In this document: piece after piece, positions 1 through 9,902 of the stretch
Numbering within the stretch: position 1 is the stretch's first letter
How the letters are laid out: every line of letters starts with the position of its first letter
DNA from: Neoarius graeffei
Taxonomy: Eukaryota > Chordata > Actinopteri > Siluriformes > Ariidae
Assembly (NCBI RefSeq): GCF_027579695.1
Contig: NC_083579.1
Span: 71,533,371 to 71,597,370, forward strand
Reading direction: 5' to 3'
Length of the DNA: 64,000 nt
Notes under the pieces: model-generated
What the model was told of the DNA's origin: nothing
Database searches by the model: none
The model's input: the letters and a program-made list of their open reading frames with translations, nothing else
Position numbers and translations under genes: made by a program

Positions 1-75
1 CGAGAGAATAACATCACCTAAGATAAACCCCAGCGTATGTAATGCTCCAGCTGTGACACAGGGTGAACTCGCACA

Positions 76-89
76 GGGTCCCACCCCAT
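76..89 (+). promoter_or_regulatory. Conserved V-leader upstream box (V1 copy)
   Basis: The 14-mer GGGTCCCACCCCAT lies 66 bp before the V1 leader ATG. It recurs at nearly the same distance before almost every other leader: 1391 (variant), 7380, 8381, 11522, 12521, 14593 (variant), 22340, 25045, 27738, 33227, 36178, 38705, 40757, 42817, 45187, 47242, 49777, 51831 and 59792 (start positions). A TGTGACRCA motif, similar to a CRE/AP-1 half site, sits 15-35 bp further upstream. Mammalian TCR beta V promoters carry a CRE-like decamer, so a promoter role is a reasonable inference; no expression evidence is visible. Confidence 0.5.
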
Positions 90-155
90 TGCTCAGTAAC
101 AGCCTGTTTCAGCACAGAGCCCGAGTTATTACAACTGCTACTGCATGTTGTCCTA

Positions 156-601
156 ATGATCATGATGCATTTGCAATTAACCCTGTTTATTCTGACAGTA
201 AACTGGTTTTCATGTATATGTAAGCTAAGAATCTGATTAATTCATCTTTATTGAGAACTTTTACAACAGCAATGTCAAACTCATTACATTTTTTAAAAAT
301 ATGCACAGGTATGCAGGTCATACAGGTCCATCAGGACACAAAGGACCTGGTTCTGTCCAAAGGATCATCGTTGAATATCTCCTGCTCTATAACTGGCATG
401 AGTAATCCAGACCTGTTCTGGTACCGCTGGAATGAAACAGCAGGGTTTACGCTGGTCTTCACCTCTCGAGGTGCTTTAATGATGGACCCAGTCAGTGAAG
501 GCCAGTTTAAATCAAGCAGACCTACAGACCTTCAGATGTTTCTGGAGTCTGATGGAGTGAGTGAGATCGGTTCTACAGTGTGGTACTGTGCAGCCAGACC
601 C
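156..601 (+). CDS. V1: antigen-receptor V segment (TRBV-like), intact
   Basis: Two exons: leader 156-219 and V exon 309-601, split after the first base of a codon, with donor GTAAGC and acceptor CACAG. The leader is hydrophobic (begins MIMMHLQLTLFILTVNW). The V domain has the first Cys in SCSIT, the core Trp in FWYRWNETAG and the second Cys in VWYCAARP, directly before a 23-RSS. CDR1 reads about TGMSNPD and CDR2 about SRGALMMDP. Subfamily B1, with V4 and V6 (VHQDTKDLVLSKG start). The product would be the membrane-distal V domain of a T-cell receptor chain after joining. Chain type is inferred from the CAA(S/R) end and the 23-RSS; gamma or another TCR chain is not excluded. Confidence 0.82.
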
Positions 602-640
602 CACAGCATCACAGTGTCATCACAGAGCTGTACAAAAACT
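602..640 (+). other. 23-RSS of V1
   Basis: Heptamer CACAGCA (602-608), 23-bp spacer, nonamer ACAAAAACT (632-640). A second, consensus heptamer CACAGTG starts 8 bp after the first one. Confidence 0.85.
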
Positions 641-1463
641 ACTAGAATTAGGACTCGTTTCAATTAATCACTTTTGCGAGCATTTTTCTTTGGCACCTTA
701 ACTGAGAAAAACATGACTGTTTTGAGAAACAGTGAGAAAGTGTAGGCTGAAGTTTCAAACTCAAAGATTCAACAGGAAGAAGGCAAACACAAAAGGAGAT
801 TCTCATGATGGTGGTGTTCGCTATCTGACAGTTTGTGTTTCCAAGTTACATAACAGTTCATTTTGCAAGTGAGATCAATTACATTAATCAATCTCAATTT
901 CATTCCGAAATTATTTCTCAGCCAAACAATTGCAATGAATTACATTATCCTGTTATACGATTAATCCCTGATGTGAGTGATGACAGTCAGAACTGTTGGG
1001 ACCAGCAGTGAACTTTTCACTCTTGAGAAAGACAGGGTCAAGGATTTGAGATCATTGCCCAGTTAAGATCAAAGTTTGAAGTACTGCCCCGTTTAGCTGT
1101 CCTCACAACATTTAATGAGGTTGCATTAAAGAAACTTGGCCTTTTTTGAATTTTTCATTCTTTGGTCAACAAACCAGTTTGATGTGAATCTGGAGGAGTG
1201 CTATGGATTATCATCCAACAATGGTACGGTTTAATCCTTCTGGCAAAGGGTGCAAGGCTTTACTCTAAAATATCCTGATTTCCATGATAACGAGTCATTA
1301 CGATGTTTCCAGGAACTCTTAAAGACCAAATGCTCTGATGTGTGATCTTATTTGCAATCCTCCTCCCCTGGTGCAGGTTGATGTAGTACAGGGTTCCACC
1401 CCATCACCAGTAACAGTCTATTTCAGCACGCAGCCAGTGCTACTGTATGTTACACTCTTTAAT
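641..1463 (+). other. V1-V2 intergenic, no gene seen
   Basis: AT-rich spacer without a credible gene. The first part (to about 950) matches the flank after V4. The last part resembles other V upstream regions, including a variant promoter box at 1391-1404. Confidence 0.6.
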
Positions 1464-1879
1464 ATGAAGCGTTTGTGTTTGATTCTGTGCACTCTGACAG
1501 TACAATGGCTTTTCACTGCATGTACGATTATCATATCATAAATTACATTTAGCTGTGAAATGATTTCATAGCGAATCTGAAATAATTCTTTGACACTATT
1601 GCAGGTCTGCAGCTTATACAAGTCCATCAAGAATCAGAGGACCTGGTTCTTTCACCTGGATCATCGCTGAAGATTTCCTGCTCTATAACTGGGACTAATA
1701 ACCCATATCTTTACTGGTACAGCTGGAATGAAACAGCAGGGTTCACACTGGTTTTCACTTCTCTGGGTACGAGGCTGATGAACCCGTCCAGTTACGGTCA
1801 GTTTAAGTCTAACAGACCTACAGACCTTCAGATCATTCTGGAGTCTGATGGAGTGAGTACAAAAACCACAAGTCATTAG
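1464..1879 (+). pseudogene. V2: truncated V segment pseudogene
   Basis: The leader exon 1464-1521 (MKRLCLILCTLTVQWLFTA, donor GTACGA) and the V exon from 1605 are open and carry the first Cys and core Trp (LYWYSWNETAG). The V exon stops being V-like at ESDGVS: the next about 70 bp, including WYC, the heptamer and most of the spacer, are missing, and the sequence joins straight to the nonamer ACAAAAACC. The frame then ends at TAG (1877-1879). With no second Cys and no heptamer it cannot give a normal receptor. The Gypsy element lies 33 bp downstream. The framework groups it loosely with subfamily A (V3, V5, V7, V8). Confidence 0.8.
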
Positions 1880-1912
1880 GATTGGGCTTCTCGAATCGAT
1901 AGTTTTGTATAT

Positions 1913-2228
1913 TGTGGCAGCGGGGGCGTGGTCAAGCACCGGTCTGTGACAGGAGGGCGGAGTCAGGGAAGGTAAGTGGCAGATTCACTTCACCTGAGAG
2001 CAATTAACCTGTGTTTGTGTGTCTTCCCAGGGACCGCGCCCTATTTAGGGAGGGAGAGCGAGAGCAGAGGAGATCTCTCCCGAACCAGACACCTGATGTG
2101 TGTGTGTGCGCGTGTGTCTGCGTTAAACCTATTGTGTTCCCTGAAAAGTGGAACAATAAAACTGTTTGTTGAACCTGATCTCTGTCCTGCCGTCCTCTGT
2201 GCTCCACCCACACCTAGGGAAAGCTACA
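1913..2228 (+). repeat. 5' LTR of the Gmr1-like element
   Basis: About 316 bp, TG...CA ends, with a TATA-like CCCTATTTAGGG region and an AATAAA signal. Related LTRs form the ends of the inverted units at 15272-15804 and 56254-57483. Confidence 0.8.
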
Positions 2229-2248
2229 GTGGTGCCGAAACCCGGGAA

Positions 2249-5200
2249 ATGGAGCACCAACCCAGCAGCCCCATGGAATCCTCCCCGTTCACCGACCTGG
2301 TCCACGCCCTCGCCACGGCTCAGCAAAGCCAGCACCAGGCGCTCGTCACACTCCGAAAGGAACAAGAGTGGCGCTTCGATGCCCTGGTGCTGGCCCAGCA
2401 AGAAGATCGCAAGGCGTTCCGGCGTCTCCTCGCGTCGGCGGGGCCCACCAGCGCTCCGGCCGCGGGCCCGTCTCCCCTCACCTTAACTAAGATGGGCCCG
2501 CAGGATGACCCCGAGGCTTTCTTCACATTATTCGAGCAGGTCTCTGAAGCCTCGGGGTGGCCGATGGAGCAGCGCGCGGCGCGCCTCCTCCCCCTCCTGA
2601 CGGGAGAGGCGCAGCTGGCTGCACTACAGCTCCCCGCCGATCGCCGGCTGGCCTACGCCGACCTTCGCCGGGCTGTCCTTCAGCGCGTGGGGCGCACGCC
2701 GGAGCAGCAGCGCCAGCGCTTCCGCGCGCTGCGGATGGAGGAAGTCGGCAGCCCGTTCGCGTTCGGCCAGCAGCTCCGGGACGCCTGCTGGCGGTGGCTG
2801 AGGGCCGAAGATCACGACGCCGAGGGAATCGTCGATCAGGTGGTACTGGAACAGTTCATCGCCCGCTTACCAGCAGGAGCCGCGGAGTGGGTCCAGTGCC
2901 ACCGCCCGGCGTCGCTGGATCAGGCAGTCGAGCTGGCGGAGGATCATCTGGCGGCTGTCTCGGCGGCAGGACAGCAGATGTCGACATCTCTTCTCTCCTC
3001 TTCTCTTTCTCTCTCTCTCTCCCCTCCTTCTGTGTCCCGTCCTCGCCCCATTCCCCCACCGCGGAGGCGGGGGCCGGCACCACCCCTGCCGGCCTGCCGC
3101 ACCCGCGGTGCCCTCCCGTTTCTCCCTTCTGTGTCTGTCTCTCCCCCACCTCAGGTGAGTGAGCCCCAGAGCACCGGTGCAGAGGGGAAGCCCGGGCCGG
3201 TTTGCTGGCGCTGCGGGGAACCGGACCACCTTCAACAGCAGTGCACAGCAATGGAAGTGGGCGCGGTGGTTCGGATCCCCGACGCGCCAGAGGCCGCCCT
3301 CGATCGGGCCGGAGCGTATCGCATACCGGTGAGTATCCAAGGGGCTACATATCAGGCATTGGTGGATTCTGGTTGTAATCAGACCTCAATTCGCCAAAGC
3401 CTGGTTCAAAACGAGGCATTGGGGGGAGCACAAGGGGTGAAGGTTTTGTGTGTGCACGGGGATGTTCACAGCTACCCTTTGGTGTCGGTCCATATTATTT
3501 TCAGAGGGGAAAAATTTATAGTGAAGGCGGCGGTTAATCCTCGCCTTACCCACTCGTTAATTTTGGGGACTGATTGGTTGGGATTTCGGGGTTTAATGAT
3601 GCGCCTAGTAGAGAGTGGGTCCTGCCAGTTGACAGGGGGAGGTCCCGGTGTCGTTTTGGCGGGAGCAGCTGTCGCGGAGCCGTCTACGTCATCTCCGCGT
3701 CAGGGTGAGGAGCCACCGGCTCCTCCTCTCTCTATTGGGGAATCCCTCGCGGATTTCCCATTAGAGCAGTCGCGAGACGAGACTCTGCGGCATGCGTTTG
3801 ACCAAGTGAGAGTAATCGATGGTCAAACGCTCCCGCCGAACGCCACCCCGTCCTTCCCCTACTTCGCGATTATGAAGGATAGGTTATACCGAGTGACGCA
3901 GGACACTCAAACTAAAGAGCGAGTCACGCAGCTTTTGATTCCAAAGAGCCGCCGGGAATTGGTATTCCAGGCGGCTCACTTTAATCCCATGGCTGGACAC
4001 TTAGGGCAGGATAAAACACTAGCCCGAATAATGGCCCGATTCTATTGGCCGGGGATTCGCGGCGATGTCCGTAGGTGGTGTACGGCATGCCGCGAATGCC
4101 AGTTAGTAAATCCAGCGGCCATTCCAAAAGCGCCATTGCGCCCTCTACCGTTAATCGAGACCCCGTTTGAAAGAATTGGGATGGATCTCGTCGGGCCATT
4201 AGATCGGTCAGCACGAGGGTACCGCTTTATATTAGTTCTAGTGGACTATGCAACGCGATACCCGGAAGCAGTGCCTCTGCGCAATATCTCAGCACGCAGT
4301 ATTGCAGAGGCACTCTTCCGCGTCATCTCCCGAGTTGGAATCCCGAAAGAGATTCTGACTGATCAAGGCACTACGTTTATGTCACGAACACTACGCAAAC
4401 TGTATGGGTTATTGGGGATTAAGCCGATCCGCACCAGTGTATATCACCCACAAACGGACGGTTTAGTAGAACGGTTCAACCGCACCCTCAAAAATATCAT
4501 TAAAAAATTCGTAAGTGAGGACGCACGTAATTGGGATAAGTGGCTCGAACCCTTGCTGTTCTCAGTGCGAGAGGTCCCTCAAGCCTCCACGGGGTTCTCC
4601 CCGTTCGAATTATTATATGGGCGTAAGCCGCGCGGCATCCTGGACGTGCTGCGGGAAAATTGGGAGGAGGGACCTTCACAAAGTAAGAATGAAATTCAGT
4701 ACGTTATGGACCTGCGCGCAAAACTCCACACGCTCACCCACCTAACTCAGGAGAATTTGCGGCAGGCCCAGGAACGGCAAGCCCGCCTGTACAACAAGGG
4801 TACGCGCCTTAGAGAGTTCACACCGGGAGATAAAGTACTCGTACTCTTGCCCACGTCGAACTCCAAATTAATCGCCAAGTGGCAAGGACCCTTTGAGGTC
4901 ACACGGCGAGTCGGGGACGTCGACTATGAGGTGAGGCGAACAGACAGGGGTGGGGCGCTACAGATTTACCACCTCAATCTGCTCAAACTCTGGAACGAGG
5001 AGGTCCCCGTGGCGTTGGTGTCGGTAGTTCCGGAGAAGGCGGAGCTGGGGCCGGAGGTTCAAAAAGGGAATTTGGCATCACGTACCTCTCCGGTCCCCTG
5101 TGGAGACCACCTCTCCCCGACCCAACTCACGGAGGTCGCCCAGTTGCAGGCCGAGTTTTCGGATGTGTTCTCGCCCCTGCCCGGTCGCACTAACCTCATA

Positions 5201-6493
5201 GAACACCACATAGAGACACCCCCGGGGGTGGTAGTGCGTAGCCGCCCTTATAGACTACCCGAACACAAAAAAAAGGTGGTTCGGGAAGAACTTCAGGCCA
5301 TGCTCGAAATGGGCATCGTCGAGGAGTCCCACAGCGACTGGAGCAGCCCGGTGGTCTTGGTTCCCAAGGCCGACGGCTCGGTCCGGTTCTGTGTGGACTA
5401 TAGAAAAGTCAACGCGGTGTCTAAATTCGACGCGTACCCAATGCCTCGTATTGATGAGCTGCTCGATCGACTAGGCACGGCTCGCTTTTACTCGACACTG
5501 GATTTAACGAAGGGATATTGGCAGATCCCCTTGACTCCATTATCCCGGGAGAAAACGGCCTTTTCCACACCGTTCGGCTTACACCAGTTCGTCACACTTC
5601 CGTTTGGGCTGTTTGGGGCGCCCGCTACGTTTCAGCGGCTGATGGACCGGGTCCTCCGGCCCCACGCCACCTATGCGGCCGCCTACCTGGACGACATTAT
5701 CGTTTATAGTAACGACTGGCAGCGGCACCTGCAACACCTGAGGGCCTTCCTTAGGTCGCTGAGATGGGCGGGACTCACGGCCAACCCAAAGAAGTGTGCG
5801 ATTGGGCGGGTGGAAGTACGGTATCTGGGCTTCCACTTGGGCAACGGGCAGGTGCGTCCCCAAATTAATAAGACAGCAGCGATTGCGGCCTGCCCGAGGC
5901 CCAAGACCAAAAAGGGGGTGAGACAGTTCCTGGGGCTGGCTGGCTACTATCGTAGGTTTATACCTAATTATTCGGACGTCACCAGCCCGCTGACTGACCT
6001 CACTAAAAAGGGGGCGCCAGATCCGGTCCAGTGGACGGAGCAGTGCCAGCGGGCTTTCTCTGAGGTAAAGGCTGCACTGTGTGGGGGGCCACTTTTACAC
6101 TCCCCTGACTTCTCTCTCCCTTTTATGTTACAGACGGATGCGTCGGACAGAGGGCTGGGGGCCGTTTTGTCCCAGCAGGTGGAGGGGGAGGATCGCCCGG
6201 TCCTATACATCAGCCGGAAGCTGTCAGTGCGTGAGGGGCGCTACAGCACGATTGAGAAGGAGTGCCTGGCGATCAAATGGGCAGTCCTCGCCCTCCGGTA
6301 CTACCTGCTGGGGCGCTCTTTCACCCTCTGTTCGGACCACGCGCCCCTCCAGTGGCTCCACCGCATGAAAGATGCCAACGCGCGGATCACCCGTTGGTAT
6401 CTGGCGCTCCAACCCTTTAATTTCAAGGTGGTCCACAGGCCGGGGGCGCAGATGGTCGTGGCGGACTTCCTCTCCCGTCAAGGAGAGACCTAA
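2249..6493 (+). CDS. Gag-pol polyprotein of the Gmr1-like Gypsy element
   Basis: One long frame of about 1,414 codons; the ATG just after the primer-binding-like site is the likely start. Parts in order: SCAN-like gag region, a CCHC zinc knuckle (about residue 319), an aspartic protease (about 371), an HHCC/rve integrase with a chromodomain-free tail (about 575-930), an RT with YLDDII (about 1145) and an RNase H (about 1295). Integrase before RT sets it apart from ordinary Ty3/Gypsy elements. It is GC-rich compared with the AT-rich V-region DNA around it, as expected of an inserted element. It looks whole as an open frame; whether it is expressed is unknown. Confidence 0.87.
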   Translation: MEHQPSSPMESSPFTDLVHALATAQQSQHQALVTLRKEQEWRFDALVLAQQEDRKAFRRLLASAGPTSAPAAGPSPLTLTKMGPQDDPEAFFTLFEQVSEASGWPMEQRAARLLPLLTGEAQLAALQLPADRRLAYADLRRAVLQRVGRTPEQQRQRFRALRMEEVGSPFAFGQQLRDACWRWLRAEDHDAEGIVDQVVLEQFIARLPAGAAEWVQCHRPASLDQAVELAEDHLAAVSAAGQQMSTSLLSSSLSLSLSPPSVSRPRPIPPPRRRGPAPPLPACRTRGALPFLPSVSVSPPPQVSEPQSTGAEGKPGPVCWRCGEPDHLQQQCTAMEVGAVVRIPDAPEAALDRAGAYRIPVSIQGATYQALVDSGCNQTSIRQSLVQNEALGGAQGVKVLCVHGDVHSYPLVSVHIIFRGEKFIVKAAVNPRLTHSLILGTDWLGFRGLMMRLVESGSCQLTGGGPGVVLAGAAVAEPSTSSPRQGEEPPAPPLSIGESLADFPLEQSRDETLRHAFDQVRVIDGQTLPPNATPSFPYFAIMKDRLYRVTQDTQTKERVTQLLIPKSRRELVFQAAHFNPMAGHLGQDKTLARIMARFYWPGIRGDVRRWCTACRECQLVNPAAIPKAPLRPLPLIETPFERIGMDLVGPLDRSARGYRFILVLVDYATRYPEAVPLRNISARSIAEALFRVISRVGIPKEILTDQGTTFMSRTLRKLYGLLGIKPIRTSVYHPQTDGLVERFNRTLKNIIKKFVSEDARNWDKWLEPLLFSVREVPQASTGFSPFELLYGRKPRGILDVLRENWEEGPSQSKNEIQYVMDLRAKLHTLTHLTQENLRQAQERQARLYNKGTRLREFTPGDKVLVLLPTSNSKLIAKWQGPFEVTRRVGDVDYEVRRTDRGGALQIYHLNLLKLWNEEVPVALVSVVPEKAELGPEVQKGNLASRTSPVPCGDHLSPTQLTEVAQLQAEFSDVFSPLPGRTNLIEHHIETPPGVVVRSRPYRLPEHKKKVVREELQAMLEMGIVEESHSDWSSPVVLVPKADGSVRFCVDYRKVNAVSKFDAYPMPRIDELLDRLGTARFYSTLDLTKGYWQIPLTPLSREKTAFSTPFGLHQFVTLPFGLFGAPATFQRLMDRVLRPHATYAAAYLDDIIVYSNDWQRHLQHLRAFLRSLRWAGLTANPKKCAIGRVEVRYLGFHLGNGQVRPQINKTAAIAACPRPKTKKGVRQFLGLAGYYRRFIPNYSDVTSPLTDLTKKGAPDPVQWTEQCQRAFSEVKAALCGGPLLHSPDFSLPFMLQTDASDRGLGAVLSQQVEGEDRPVLYISRKLSVREGRYSTIEKECLAIKWAVLALRYYLLGRSFTLCSDHAPLQWLHRMKDANARITRWYLALQPFNFKVVHRPGAQMVVADFLSRQGET

Positions 6494-6635
6494 CCAGACA
6501 CCTGATGTGTGTGTGTGCGTGTGTCTGCGTTAAACCTATTGTGTTCCCTGAAAAGTGGAACAATAAAACTGTTTGTTGAACCTGATCTCTGTCCTGCCGT
6601 CCTCTGTGCTCCACCCACACCTAGGGAAAGCTACA
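6492..6635 (+). repeat. 3' end repeat of the Gmr1-like element
   Basis: Matches the 3' part of the 5' LTR almost base for base, including AATAAA and the AGCTACA end, and is followed by the target duplication. Confidence 0.75.
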
Positions 6636-7451
6636 TATATATTTCACACTGTGGAGATAACATGACCTTCACTGAGTCAAGCACGGCTGTAGTTGATGCA
6701 GTCAAATGTTTGCTTCGTCAGTGAAGAATCTGTGAGTGTAATCTGAAGCATGAAGGTGAGCGAGTCAACAGGAAGCTGCAAACAATAAAACTGAAATTCT
6801 CTTTTTGTAACAGAGATGGTGGTGTTGGTTTACTCACAGCTTGTTTTTATTCCAGTGATGCTTGTTCTTTACTCTGATATATTTTCAATCACAAACTCAT
6901 GATATATTTTCTGTATTAAACATCACTAAAAATGCAAACTGTATCACAATTTCTTTTCTAAAAAAAGAGATGCTATTATTACCACTGTTTTTACTACTTT
7001 ATGAACAGATTATGGAATAAATGTTTCTACTTTACAGTAGTTTAAGGTGAAAAAAGTGAAATAAAAGGAATTTGAGAACATTTTGCTGTGAAGAACATGT
7101 TCAGATTCCCCAAACCACCGAACATGTTTCACTGGTGATCGTTCAGGAAACCTGGCCTTTGCATGTTTATGTGAATCTGCTGAAGTGCTTTGGATTATCA
7201 TCTCACAATGAACCAACAATGGTCTAGTTTTAATCGTGCAGATACAATTTGCTTTGAAATATCCTGATTTTCATGTTTACTGTCCTAGAAAGGTTTCCAG
7301 AAACTCTGAAACAGAAAATAGTCTGAGAAGTAATATACATATTCAATTCTCTACATGTGACACACATTGAGGAAGCACAGGGTCCCACCCCATAGCCAGT
7401 AACATCCATCTCCACACTTACCCACTGCTAATGTATGTTTCTCTCCTCAAC
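6636..7451 (+). other. V2-V3 intergenic, no gene seen
   Basis: The first 190 bp continue the V2 3' flank; the rest is the upstream region of V3, with the promoter box at 7380-7393. The same flank follows V4 and V6. Confidence 0.6.
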
Positions 7452-7903
7452 ATGAGGTGTTTGTGGTTGATTCTCTGCATTCTGACAGGACAATGGCTAC
7501 TGACTTCATGTAAGCTTATAATGTTGTCAATACTGCATTATTTAAAGCAGCTTTAGAACAACTCCAATAATTTCAAATAATCTTTCAAATAATACATTTC
7601 ATCATCGCAGGTCTGCAGGTCATACAGGTCCATCAGAACCCAGAGAACCTGATTCTATCTCCTGGATCATCACTGAGCATCTCCTGCTCTATAACTGGCA
7701 CTGATAATCCGTATCTTTACTGGTACCACTGGAATGAAACAGCAGGGTTCACACTGGTCTTTACTTCTGGAACTACTGGTTCAGTGAATCCTACCAGTGA
7801 GGGTCAGTTTAAAGCTCACAGACCAAAAGACCTTCAGATCATTCTGGAGTCTGATGGAGTGAGTGAGATCGGCTCTGCAGTGTGGTACTGTGCAGCCAGA
7901 CCC
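7452..7903 (+). CDS. V3: V segment, subfamily A, intact
   Basis: Leader exon 7452-7509 (MRCLWLILCILTGQWLLTS, donor GTAAGC) and V exon 7611-7903 after acceptor CGCAG. The mature part starts LQVIQVHQNPENLILSPG, with Cys in ISCSIT, Trp in LYWYHWNETAG and Cys in VWYCAARP. CDR1 is TGTDNPY, CDR2 about SGTTGSVNP and the FR3 variable site RPKDLQ. Subfamily A differs from B by its leader and by SPGSSLSIS in FR1. No defect is visible. Confidence 0.83.
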
Positions 7904-7942
7904 CACAGCATCACAGTGTCATCACAGAGCTGTACAAAAACC
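7904..7942 (+). other. 23-RSS of V3
   Basis: Heptamer CACAGCA (7904-7910), 23-bp spacer, nonamer ACAAAAACC (7934-7942). Confidence 0.85.
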
Positions 7943-8460
7943 ACAACATCTCATTCAGCTTGGGTTTTATGCTCAAATATACGGTTTGAAATACAGTTTT
8001 AAATTGTTCATCAGTACAATACCTTAACAGACACAAGCCTGACTGATCTATAAAGTCATGTTTGCTTTAATGAAATAATCGAAAGTTTTTGGAGTCTGCA
8101 TTTTGAATTTTCTTCGTTGTGATGTCACATTAAAGGTGAAAAAAAAGATCTGATATGACTGATGTTGGTTTAATTTTTTTACGTCATGAAAAGCTGCAAT
8201 TTTAAGAGTTGTGTGTAGACTTTTATATCCACTGTAGTGAAATGGAGTGTGTGTGTGTTTTCTAGGGGTGATATTATCCTGTCAATGTTTCCAGACACTT
8301 TAAAACGAGAGAAGAACATCACCTAAGATAAACCCCAGCGTATGTAATTCTCCAGCTGTGACGCAGGGTGAACTCGCACAGGGTCCCACCCCATTGCTCA
8401 GTAACAGCCTGTTTCAGCACAGAGCCCGAGTTACTACAACTGCTACTGCATGTTGTCCTA
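7943..8460 (+). other. V3-V4 intergenic, no gene seen
   Basis: A conserved 3' flank (TTGGGTTTTATGCTCAAATA) is followed by a short (GT)n run near 8250 and the V4 promoter box at 8381-8394. Confidence 0.55.
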
Positions 8461-8904
8461 ATGATCATGATGCGTTTGTAATTAACCCTGTTTATTGACA
8501 GTAAACTGGTTTTCATGTACATGTAAGCTAAGATTCTGATTAATTCATCTTTATTGAGAACTTTTACAACAGCAATGTCAAGCTCATTACATTTTTTTTA
8601 AATATGCACAGGTATGCAGGTCATACAGGTCCATCAGGACACAAAAGACCTGGTTCTGTCCAAAGGATCATCGTTGAAGAGCTCCTGCTCTATAACTGGC
8701 ACGAGTAGTCCAGACCTGTACTGGTACCACTGGAATGAAACAGCAGGGTTCACACTGGTCTTCACCTCTCAACGTGCTTTAATGATGGACCCAGCTAGCG
8801 AAGGCCAGTTTAAATCGAACAGACCTACAGACCTTCAGATGTTTCTGGAGTCTGATGGAGTGAGTGAGATCGGTTCTACAGTGTGGTACTGTGCAGCCAG
8901 ACCC
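8461..8904 (+). pseudogene. V4: V segment with broken leader
   Basis: The V exon 8612-8904 is intact (CDR1 TGTSSPD, CDR2 SQRALMMDP, VWYCAARP) and has a good RSS. The leader exon 8461-8522 is damaged: its seventh codon is TAA, and a 2-bp loss in the TTTATTCTGACAG stretch shifts the frame (62 bp instead of 64). V1 and V6 show the undamaged form. The V exon carries its own Met codon two bases after the splice site, but that would give no signal peptide. Probably a non-functional member of subfamily B1, still able to recombine. Confidence 0.75.
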
Positions 8905-8943
8905 CACAGCATCACAGTGTCATCACAGAGCTGTACAAAAACT
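8905..8943 (+). other. 23-RSS of V4
   Basis: CACAGCA (8905-8911), 23-bp spacer, ACAAAAACT (8935-8943). Confidence 0.83.
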
Positions 8944-9234
8944 ACTAGAATTAGGACTCGTTTCAATTAATCACTTTTGTGAGCATTTGTCTTTGGCACC
9001 TTAACTGAGAAAAACATGACTGTTTTGAGAAACAGTGAGAAAGAGTAGGCTGAAGTTTCAGACTGAAAGATTCAACAGGAAGAAGGCAAACACAAAAGGA
9101 AATTCTCATGATGTGGTGTTCGCTATCTGACAGTTTGTGTTTCCAAGTTACATAACAGTTCATTTTGCAAGTTAGATCAATTACATTAATCAATTTCAAT
9201 TGCATTCCATTCCATTCCATTCAGTAATTTATCC

Positions 9235-9252
9235 CAGAGCTGTACAAAACCC
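9235..9252 (+). pseudogene. Orphan RSS 3' half (V relic)
   Basis: The sequence CAGAGCTGT plus nonamer-like ACAAAACCC, with the same downstream flank as V2 and V6, lies about 300 bp after V4 and has no V exon in front of it. It is the 3' end of a lost V segment, or a by-product of unequal exchange between V copies. Confidence 0.6.
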
Positions 9253-9900
9253 ACAAGTCATTAGGATTGGGCTTCTCGAATAGATAGTTTTGTATATATT
9301 TCACATTGTCGAGATCACATGACCTTCACTGAGTCAAGCACGGCTGTAGTTGATGCAGTCAAATGTTTGCTTCATCAGTGAAGAATCTGTGAGTGTAATC
9401 TGAAGCATGAAGGTGAGCGAGTCAACAGGAAGCTGCAAACAATAAAACTGAAATTCTCTTTTTGTAACAGAGATGGTGGTGTTGGTTTACTCACAGCTTG
9501 TTTTTATTCCAGTGATGCTTGTTCTTTACTCCGATATATTTTCAATCAGAAACTCATGAAATATTTTCTGTATAAAACATCACTAAAAACTCAAACTGGA
9601 TTACAATTTATTTTCTAAAAAAAAGAGATGCTATTATCACCACTGTTTTTATTACTTTATGAACAGATTATGGAATAAATGTTTCTACTTTACAGTAGTT
9701 TAAGGTGAAAAAAATGAAATAAAAGGAATCTGAGAACATTTTGCTGTGAAGAACATGTTCAAATTTCCCAAACCACCGAAAATGTTTCACTGGTGATCGT
9801 TCAGCAAACCTGGCCTTTGCATGTTTATGTGAATCTGCTGAAGTGCTTTGGATTATCATCTCACAATGAACCAACAATGGTCTAGTTTTAATCGTGCATA
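9253..9900 (+). other. V5 far-upstream region, no gene seen
   Basis: Same flank as 6640-7240 (conserved through the CAATGAACCAACAATGG stretch), interrupted at its end by the Tc1 element. Confidence 0.6.
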
Positions 9901-9902
9901 TA

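Larger units (their letters stand above)
1913..6635 (+). mobile_element. Gypsy LTR retrotransposon, Gmr1-like (integrase before RT)
   Basis: Ends are TGTGGCAG and AGCTACA, flanked by a 5-bp target duplication TATAT when compared with the uninterrupted flank at about 9290. The 5' LTR is 1913-2228. The 3' repeat (about 6492-6635) is shorter, about 144 bp, and nearly identical to the matching part of the 5' LTR. A primer-binding-like site follows the 5' LTR (2230-2247). The order is gag, protease, integrase, RT, RNase H, which is the unusual order of the Gmr1 group first described from Atlantic cod. The element is almost full length and its coding part looks whole; the near-identical end repeats suggest a young insertion. 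Confidence 0.88.

Noticed and set aside
610-616. CACAGTG as the true heptamer
   Set aside because: It leaves a 15-bp spacer to the nonamer; CACAGCA just upstream gives exactly 23 bp in nearly all copies.
251-667. Single-exon 138-residue protein for V1
   Set aside because: It reads through the leader intron and the RSS; the spliced leader/V structure explains the conservation better.
2867-3340. Minus-strand ORFs of 130-157 codons in the Gypsy element
   Set aside because: GC-rich antisense shadows of the gag-pol frame with no domain of their own.
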